Source: Candidatus Kuenenia stuttgartensis
Lineage (GTDB): Bacteria; Planctomycetota; Planctomycetia; Planctomycetales; Planctomycetaceae
Length of the DNA: 37,723 nt
Direction of reading: 5' to 3'
Assembly (NCBI GenBank): GCA_945906725.1
Contig: CAMDRI010000036.1
Span: forward strand, 1 to 37,723
Below are positions 32,536 to 37,723 of the stretch, piece by piece. A program made the position numbers and the translations under genes. Numbering within the stretch: the stretch's first letter is position 1; every line of letters starts with the position of its first letter. The notes beneath the pieces are model-generated. The model ran no database searches. It worked only from the letters and a program-made list of their open reading frames with translations, and was not told where the DNA came from.

Positions 32536-33425
32536 GGATTGTCCTTAAGCAGACTCCGATCCCAACGCTCCGGACTGATTCCGAGCGCATGACGGGCCAT
32601 GTTCTCTGGGCGATTCGGCAAATCGTAATGGATCGCACGGGTATTGAGACTGCCGAAGAATTGTTGCACTTCGGTTGGCAAAGTGGCGATGCGTTCCGGA
32701 GCGTGGTCGAGGACTTCGCCGATGGGGCCGGCCCAGGCGGGGCGATACGCGATGGCCAGCAGGCGGCGGTCGCTGTCGCTGTAATTGGGATAGTTCGCGT
32801 GGAACACCTTCTGGTTGATGATCACCGCCGAGCCGGCTCGGCAGGTGACCATCACTTCGTCCTCGTGCGACAAGTAACGCCGATACGGATTGCCGTCCGA
32901 GTGCATCGATAGATGCGATCTTGGAATCACCTTGAAGGGGCTTCGTTCGGAAGTCAGATCGTCGAGGTAATACAGCACGCGCACCAGGCAGGGAGAACTG
33001 GCCCCCAGACCAAAGATATTCGAGCCGTAAGGCTGCGCATCGGTGTGAATCGCGATTCCCGGATGCCCCGGTCGAGACAACGCGAAATCGCACGCCGTGC
33101 AGATCAACTCGTCACCGAACAACGTCGAAAGAAACTCGATCATGGCCGGCAAGGCGATGACGCGAATCGCCGCCGGCGAATCGGTCCATTGCACGTTGGA
33201 GTGGCCGCGCTGATGCTCGCTGTAATCCACCGACGTCGTCGGTAGCCGAGACAACTCTGTCCGAATTAAATCCATTTGAGTGGGCGACAACAGGTCAGGG
33301 ACGACGACGTAGCCGTCCAGTTCGATCGAACGAATGCGTTGCTCGGTCGTCAACGTCGTCCAATCAGTGTCGGCTCGTTTAGCCGACGCGATGCTCTCGC
33401 GCGAGTTGGTGAATGACACATCCAT
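32532..33425 (-). CDS. Phytanoyl-CoA dioxygenase (PhyH) family oxygenase
   Basis: A 297-residue Fe(II)/2-oxoglutarate-type dioxygenase, probably cytosolic. The facial triad is visible: IAIHTDAQPYG gives His127 and Asp129, and KVFHANYPN gives the distal His209. Arg220 or Arg221 in DRRLLAIAYRP should bind 2-oxoglutarate. The start of the domain is LDGYVVVPDLLSP (37-49). PhyH relatives hydroxylate small molecules ranging from lipids to halogenated or aminated compounds, so the substrate is open. The gene sits in the long operon, 33 nt after the second Tat protein gene, and overlaps the amidohydrolase gene by 4 nt. The close coupling suggests successive or paired steps. Confidence 0.92.
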   Translation of the reverse strand: MDVSFTNSRESIASAKRADTDWTTLTTEQRIRSIELDGYVVVPDLLSPTQMDLIRTELSRLPTTSVDYSEHQRGHSNVQWTDSPAAIRVIALPAMIEFLSTLFGDELICTACDFALSRPGHPGIAIHTDAQPYGSNIFGLGASSPCLVRVLYYLDDLTSERSPFKVIPRSHLSMHSDGNPYRRYLSHEDEVMVTCRAGSAVIINQKVFHANYPNYSDSDRRLLAIAYRPAWAGPIGEVLDHAPERIATLPTEVQQFFGSLNTRAIHYDLPNRPENMARHALGISPERWDRSLLKDNP

Positions 33426-33458
33426 CGTCTGGCCCTCGACTCGGAATTGGTTGCCTTA

Positions 33459-34730
33459 CTACGACCGTGCGAACGTCGATTCGCGTGGTACTTGATAACG
33501 AACGGAGAGGTGCGGTGTTTCAAGTCGCTTCTGGCCGGTGCCGAGCGATCGCACGCCCGCTTCGACCAAGCCAGTGGTGAGCAATGTCCGCTCGATCGGA
33601 TACGGCGACTTGCCGGTCAGGAAGGTCTCTTCGGCCTTTGACATTAGCGACGCTGAGTAGGTCACGTTCGGGGTCGGCGGGAGGTAGAACAACGTCGAAA
33701 GGGAATCGGATTGTCCCTTCAGCCGCGCGGCGAACGTAAAGTCGCCGATCAGGCCATTCATCATCAGCATGGTAGCCTTCACGCCGTCGGCGTATTCGTA
33801 GCGATACGCGATCGGTTCTTTGACCCACTCGCGGATTTGAGCCGGGGTCGGATAGCGATGACTGAACGTCGCGGGTTGAGCCAGAGTCTGGCTGCGCGAC
33901 AAACACGCCTCGAAGAGTTTTGGATCCCAGCCGCCGCCGGACCAACTCCCCGCGTCCATCGCTTTCCAGACGGCGTCGCCACGCAGGGCCTGCATTGAGA
34001 CGACTCCGGTCTCGCCGCCGCGCCGCCGCTCGGCCATGCACTGGATCACTTCCAGCGCGTGAAAGTCGTAGCTGTCGATGCTGCCGATCGAGACGCCCAG
34101 GAGTTCTTCGACCTCGGCCCCATACGGCATGTCGATCGCCGGCATCCGCCAAGTGACCGGCAGCGACGAACCGGCCGTGAAGGCGAACTTCAGCTCGCGC
34201 GAAATGTCGACCATCTCTTTGGCCCACTCCCATTTCCACGACAGATGCTTGTCGTTGAAAACCGGAACCGCGCGGCCATCTTGGCGAAAGACGTCTGTCA
34301 CCTGCTTGAAGAACTCGTAGCGCGGATATTTCGTTTGAGCGAACTCGCTCTTCGGGTAGTTGCCGTGCTCGCCGATGATCAGCACGGCATCGACCGCCAG
34401 CTTGTCGCCGCCACATCGCAGCGTCTCGGCGATCGTCGGATAGATCGGAAAGCCAAACTCTTCGGAGCGTTTGCGGCTCAGGTCGTTCTCCGGCTTTTGA
34501 TCGACATACGCCGCGACCACATCCAGCGGTGGCCGATGCCAGCGGCCATCGATCGGATAGCCGACCAGAAACCGCTCGGCCATGTGCCAGGCGTGGGAAT
34601 AAAATCGCCACTCGGTGGTGACGACGGCCAGTCGTTTGCGTTTGCTCGGCGCTGTCTCGGCGGAAAAAGCACTCGGAGCGATGACCAGTCCAGCACCAAC
34701 CGTGGAGAGAAACGATCTTCGAGAGAGCAT
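33459..34730 (-). CDS. Tat-exported protein of unknown function, paralogue B
   Basis: A 423-residue protein with the Tat signal MLSRRSFLSTVGAGLVIAPS; the start at 34730 follows AGGAAACAATC, and a longer upstream frame is not protein-like. It shares the block order of the paralogue at 29728-31059: IYPTIAETL (96-104), LAVDAVLIIGEHGNYPK (111-127), DKHLSWKWEWAKEM (160-173), AGSSLP (186-191), YDFHALEV (221-228), RRGGETGV (236-243), GDAVWKA (251-257), YPIERTLLTTG and TPHLSVRYQ. The two differ most between about 258 and 330. It lies 25 nt after the SelA-like gene. Retention of two diverged copies in one operon suggests a heteromer or two related substrates. Function unknown. Confidence 0.85.
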   Translation of the reverse strand: MLSRRSFLSTVGAGLVIAPSAFSAETAPSKRKRLAVVTTEWRFYSHAWHMAERFLVGYPIDGRWHRPPLDVVAAYVDQKPENDLSRKRSEEFGFPIYPTIAETLRCGGDKLAVDAVLIIGEHGNYPKSEFAQTKYPRYEFFKQVTDVFRQDGRAVPVFNDKHLSWKWEWAKEMVDISRELKFAFTAGSSLPVTWRMPAIDMPYGAEVEELLGVSIGSIDSYDFHALEVIQCMAERRRGGETGVVSMQALRGDAVWKAMDAGSWSGGGWDPKLFEACLSRSQTLAQPATFSHRYPTPAQIREWVKEPIAYRYEYADGVKATMLMMNGLIGDFTFAARLKGQSDSLSTLFYLPPTPNVTYSASLMSKAEETFLTGKSPYPIERTLLTTGLVEAGVRSLGTGQKRLETPHLSVRYQVPRESTFARS

Positions 34731-34755
34731 GATTGTTTCCTGAAAATGAGGAGCC

Positions 34756-35949
34756 TTACGCGGTGGAATGAGAACTGACAGTTTCTTTGACTCGCTGCAC
34801 GATGGTCTGCTCGTCGCCGTCCTGCAAGCCAAACGGATGAATGATGACGGCCCCGCGGTCCAACTCCCGTTCTCCCGGATGAATGGACGGTCGGCCTTGA
34901 ATGAGTGCCCGGATGAAGTCGTATCCGGATAGTCCAAGCGCGTCGCGATTAATGGTGATGCGGGCTAACGGAAAACCGCCTCGGACCGGATGAGCCGGGA
35001 TGATTTCCGCCGTGACGTGCGCGACTTCGAGCAGTCCATCGCAGATCGACTGCAACTTGTGGAGACAATTCCTTTTCTCGGCGACATGATCGCGTTCCAA
35101 GTAGAGTCGCAGCGCAGTGAGCAGTCCGACAATTTCTTCCTTGCCGGCCTTGTACCCGCGACCGATCCCCTGTCGCGGAACGAATGCGAGCTGATCGGCC
35201 GACAGCAACTCGCGAGGTGCCGCCCACACGCTGGGCGTGAAGTCCATATCGAGATGCTGCCAGGCGATCGCTGAAATCAAATCGCGCCGTCCACAAACGA
35301 ATCCCGAAGCCTGTGGGCCACGGATGTATTTGCCTCCACTGAAACAGACGAGATCCGCTCCGTCCGCCACGAAGCGCGTCAGATTGCGAGGTTCATCGCA
35401 ACGGCCGGCCGCGTCAACGATGACGGGGACGTGATGACGATGCGCGACAGAAACCACGTCCGTCAGCGCCAAGCGATCCTCGTGCCCGGGCAGATACAGA
35501 ATCGCCGCCGTGAGATCATTAAAGGCCGCGGCAAGGTCTTTGGGACGGCATTCGCGTTCGCTGCCCACTTCGACGATCCGGCCACCGGCTGCTTCGACGG
35601 CATGGTCGTAGTGATTGCGGTGCAACCGAGCCATCACGACTTGGTTTCGCAGGCCAGTGGTCTCGGGGAGCCGGTCCATTTTCGCCGCATCCAGTCCGGT
35701 GATGCAGGCGGCGACGGAGAGGACCAGCGCAGCCTGTGCTCCAGAGGTCACGTAGGCCGCCTCGGAACCGGTCATGGCAGCAATCACTTTTCCGGCGGCA
35801 TGCTGCAATTCTTCCATGCACACAAAACTGCCGGCGGCGTCCTGCATGCTCCGCAGAACTTCGGGCGGCATCAGAGTGCCACCCAGGCGAGTAAAGGTTC
35901 CGAGAGCATTGATGATGGGAGTCACCCCCAGCGATTCGTAGACGTTCAT
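34756..35949 (-). CDS. SelA/DgaE-like PLP-dependent enzyme
   Basis: A 397-residue fold-type I PLP enzyme of the SelA-like branch, which includes D-glucosaminate-6-phosphate ammonia lyase (DgaE) and relatives, so an ammonia lyase or aldolase-type reaction is likely. It opens VYESLGVTPIINALGTFTRL, the family's usual N-terminus. PLP contacts: VTSGAQAAL (67-75), Asp179 in VIVDAAG, and Schiff-base Lys207 in CFSGGKYIRGPQASG. True SelA needs a tRNA-binding N-terminal domain that is missing here, and there is no selB or tRNA-Sec in the window. SelA-like lyases are often next to amidohydrolases, as in this operon. It has no signal peptide and is cytosolic. Confidence 0.88.
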   Translation of the reverse strand: MNVYESLGVTPIINALGTFTRLGGTLMPPEVLRSMQDAAGSFVCMEELQHAAGKVIAAMTGSEAAYVTSGAQAALVLSVAACITGLDAAKMDRLPETTGLRNQVVMARLHRNHYDHAVEAAGGRIVEVGSERECRPKDLAAAFNDLTAAILYLPGHEDRLALTDVVSVAHRHHVPVIVDAAGRCDEPRNLTRFVADGADLVCFSGGKYIRGPQASGFVCGRRDLISAIAWQHLDMDFTPSVWAAPRELLSADQLAFVPRQGIGRGYKAGKEEIVGLLTALRLYLERDHVAEKRNCLHKLQSICDGLLEVAHVTAEIIPAHPVRGGFPLARITINRDALGLSGYDFIRALIQGRPSIHPGERELDRGAVIIHPFGLQDGDEQTIVQRVKETVSSHSTA

Positions 35950-35961
35950 GAGTCTCCAACT

Positions 35962-37419
35962 TCATTCCAAGAGTTCGCGGAGTGCGTGGCCGTTCTCGAC
36001 AAGCGACACCGGACGGCCTTGTGCGTCGGGGATCCGCAGGTCCGGTGAGATGCCCAGCGATTCGTAGATCGTCGCAGCCAAGTCCGCCGGCGAGACGGGG
36101 TGTGTGATCGGGTAAGCCGCGTCTTTGTCGGACTGGCCGAAGGTGATGCCGCCGCGCGTGCCGGCTCCGGCGAAGAGGCAGGGGAAGCAATAGGTCCAAT
36201 GATCGCGACCGTCCTGAGCGCCTCGGTTCTGGAATTGCGGCGTGCGGCCCATTTCACCAGCGACGAAGATCAGCGTGTCATCCAGCAGTCCACGGTCGCT
36301 CATGTCATCGAGCAGTGCCGAGAACCCGGTGTCGAGCCCCGGCAGCAAGTGGTCCTTCATCACTCGTTCCAGGCAGGAGTGCATGTCCCAGCTTCCGCAG
36401 ACATCGCCGCGCACGGCCAAATCCCAGGCGACCGTCACGAATCGTGCTCCGGCTTCGATCATGCGGCGGCCCATCAGCAGCGACTGGCCAAACAAGTTGC
36501 GGCCGTAGCGATCTCGCAATTCGGCCGTCTCGCGGCGAATGTCGAACGCTTCGGCAATCTGCGGCGACGACAACAGCGACACGGCCCGCTCTTGCAAGCC
36601 GTTGTAGTTGCGAATGGCCGCGCTCTCGTCGAGACGCCGACGCTCCGCATCGAACTGAGTCAGCAAACTTTGACGCTGATCAAGCCGATTCAAAGATAAT
36701 CCCGGCAACTGTTCGAGTCCGTTCAAACGAAAGTCGAGCTCTTCGTCGGTGCAGTCACGGAAATAGGGATTGTCTCCCGCGTCCCGTTTCTGAATCCGAG
36801 TCGCCATCGGGTTGTACGCCTTGCCGAGCCAACCCGCGTACATCCCATTGATGTCGTACCCGGCAAAGTGCCCCAGCAACCGAGGCAAGTAGACGTAGCT
36901 TGGAAACGGCTGCGACGATCTCCCTTTCGCTTGAGCATCGAGATACGAGATCACCGAACCAAACGCCGGCCAGTCTTTGTCGGTCGCATCGACCTGAGCC
37001 GCTCCTCGATCGGCGGGTGGAATCGGATGGCCGGTCTGAATAGCGTGCGTTCCATTGTGATCGTTCTGCGGATGATTGACCGTGCGAACCACGCAGTACT
37101 TGTCAGACCGCTCAGCCAGTCGAGGCAAGTGCTCGCAGATTCGCAGGTCCGGAGTTCGCGAAGTAATCGACTGGAACGGCCCGCGAATCGTGCTCGCCGC
37201 GTCCGGCTTCATGTCAAACGTTTCGAGTTGGCTCGGCCCGCCGTACAGGAACACAAACATCACCGACTTCGCTCGTGCCGCCAACGCTGGTGCGATGCTC
37301 TCTGCGGCCCACACTTTAGGCAGGCTCATTCCCAACATCCCGGTGCCGCCGATCTGCAGCAACTCGCGCCGCGACATTCCGTCGCACGCTCGCCGGGAGT
37401 TGCCGAGAACCGTCAACAT
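35962..37419 (-). CDS. DUF1501 family Tat-exported protein
   Basis: A 485-residue DUF1501 protein. The twin-arginine signal is DGMSRRELLQIGGTGMLGMS (13-32). Family blocks: VMFVFLYGGPSQLETFDMKP (53-72), VVRTVNHPQNDHNGTHAIQ, VTVAWDLAVRGD, WDMHSC, IFVAGEMGRTPQFQ, GRDHWTYCFPCLFAG and SPADLAATIYESLGISPDLR. The order and length agree with intact members. It is one of two adjacent DUF1501 genes at the head of the visible operon and ends 12 nt before the SelA-like gene. No DUF1549/DUF1553 partner is visible; it may lie upstream of the window. DUF1501 members are predicted phosphatase- or sulfatase-fold hydrolases without a proven reaction. Confidence 0.94.
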   Translation of the reverse strand: MLTVLGNSRRACDGMSRRELLQIGGTGMLGMSLPKVWAAESIAPALAARAKSVMFVFLYGGPSQLETFDMKPDAASTIRGPFQSITSRTPDLRICEHLPRLAERSDKYCVVRTVNHPQNDHNGTHAIQTGHPIPPADRGAAQVDATDKDWPAFGSVISYLDAQAKGRSSQPFPSYVYLPRLLGHFAGYDINGMYAGWLGKAYNPMATRIQKRDAGDNPYFRDCTDEELDFRLNGLEQLPGLSLNRLDQRQSLLTQFDAERRRLDESAAIRNYNGLQERAVSLLSSPQIAEAFDIRRETAELRDRYGRNLFGQSLLMGRRMIEAGARFVTVAWDLAVRGDVCGSWDMHSCLERVMKDHLLPGLDTGFSALLDDMSDRGLLDDTLIFVAGEMGRTPQFQNRGAQDGRDHWTYCFPCLFAGAGTRGGITFGQSDKDAAYPITHPVSPADLAATIYESLGISPDLRIPDAQGRPVSLVENGHALRELLE

Positions 37420-37447
37420 GGTCTTGCCCTCGTCCGAATGCGGTCGC

Positions 37448-37723
37448 TCAGCTCAATGCACCGGTGAAGAGCGGCGCGATTCGCTCCCCTTCGCTGGCGT
37501 GACTGGGGCGATTGACTCGATCTTTGATGATGCTTTTCGGATCGATGCCGAGGGTCGAAAAGATCGTCGCTCCAAGATCGGACGGGTAATAGGGATTCGC
37601 CGCAGGGTAGGCGGCGATGGAGTCGGAGGTACCGATGACTTGGCCGCCGCGCACGCCGGCTCCAGCGAAGAGAGCAAAATAGACTCCGCCCCAATGGTCG
37701 CGGCCGTCGGGGACGTAGCTCGG
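37448..37723 (-). CDS. DUF1501 family protein, C-terminal part (cut by window end)
   Basis: The last 91 codons of a second DUF1501 gene whose 5' end lies beyond 37723. GRDHWGGVYFALFAGAGVRG and then NPYYPSDLGATIFSTLGIDP are the family's late blocks, and the protein ends IAPLFTGALS. It differs clearly from the neighbour at 35962-37419, so this is an old duplication. Its stop is 28 nt before that gene's ATG, which indicates one transcript. Confidence 0.9.
   Translation of the reverse strand, partial: PSYVPDGRDHWGGVYFALFAGAGVRGGQVIGTSDSIAAYPAANPYYPSDLGATIFSTLGIDPKSIIKDRVNRPSHASEGERIAPLFTGALS

Noticed and set aside
34756..35949. True selenocysteine synthase (selA)
   Set aside because: The tRNA-binding N-terminal domain is missing and no selB, selD or tRNA-Sec is present; a DgaE-like lyase fits better.
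1..37723. CRISPR array, prophage or secondary-metabolite cluster
   Set aside because: No regularly spaced direct repeats, no phage structural genes and no NRPS/PKS or similar core enzymes were found.

Overview
The window comes from a planctomycete chromosome, probably Planctomycetales. The evidence is the mix of lineage-typical families: DUF1501 proteins (three genes and one remnant), a DUF1549/DUF1553 cytochrome protein, a PQQ-type beta-propeller, a remnant with the ESRVMLSA export motif, a prenyltransferase-repeat protein, and many short palindromic repeats between and even inside genes. Coding density is high and the DNA is moderately GC-rich. No rRNA gene, complete tRNA gene or CRISPR array was seen.

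Layout. 1-1.8 kb is a scarred region: a 127-bp dispersed repeat, an isolated methyltransferase gene and broken DUF1501 and IS110 pieces. 1.8-4.8 kb (minus strand) holds a redoxin/cytochrome c/copper-monooxygenase/EF-hand fusion followed by a Gfo/Idh/MocA oxidoreductase. 5.1-8.7 kb (plus strand) is a tight operon: exported TPR protein, DPM1-like glycosyltransferase, two-TM histidine kinase and OmpR-type regulator. 8.8-16.7 kb has an acidic membrane protein, cinA (with a repeat inserted in frame), pepT, a KDG kinase, a terpene-cyclase-fold protein, clpS and a DUF1501 gene, which is paired with the large DUF1549/DUF1553 gene ending at 19.8 kb. 19.8-22.5 kb is a second scar region enclosing an exported FAH-fold protein, with IS1380 and tRNA-3'-half remnants and a small HTH gene. 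22.8-28.3 kb (plus strand) carries a PQQ-propeller protein, msrA and a very large exported glycosidase-like protein with another in-frame repeat. 28.4-29.3 kb is a third scar: a frameshifted surface-protein remnant, two transposase fragments and a strong hairpin.

The most interesting functional unit is the minus-strand operon that enters the window at 37.7 kb and runs to 29.7 kb. It encodes two DUF1501 proteins, a SelA/DgaE-like PLP enzyme, a Tat-exported protein of unknown function, a PhyH-type dioxygenase, an exported amidohydrolase and a second paralogue of the unknown Tat protein. Gaps are 12-33 nt and one pair overlaps by 4 nt. It looks like an uncharacterised catabolic or modification pathway. 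The two paralogues share several invariant His/Asp-containing blocks and define a family I cannot assign.

A second theme is repeat dynamics: two different short intergenic repeat families each have one copy inside an intact reading frame (cinA and the glycosidase-like gene), so the repeats add peptide segments to proteins. In cinA the deamidase active-site residues are also gone.
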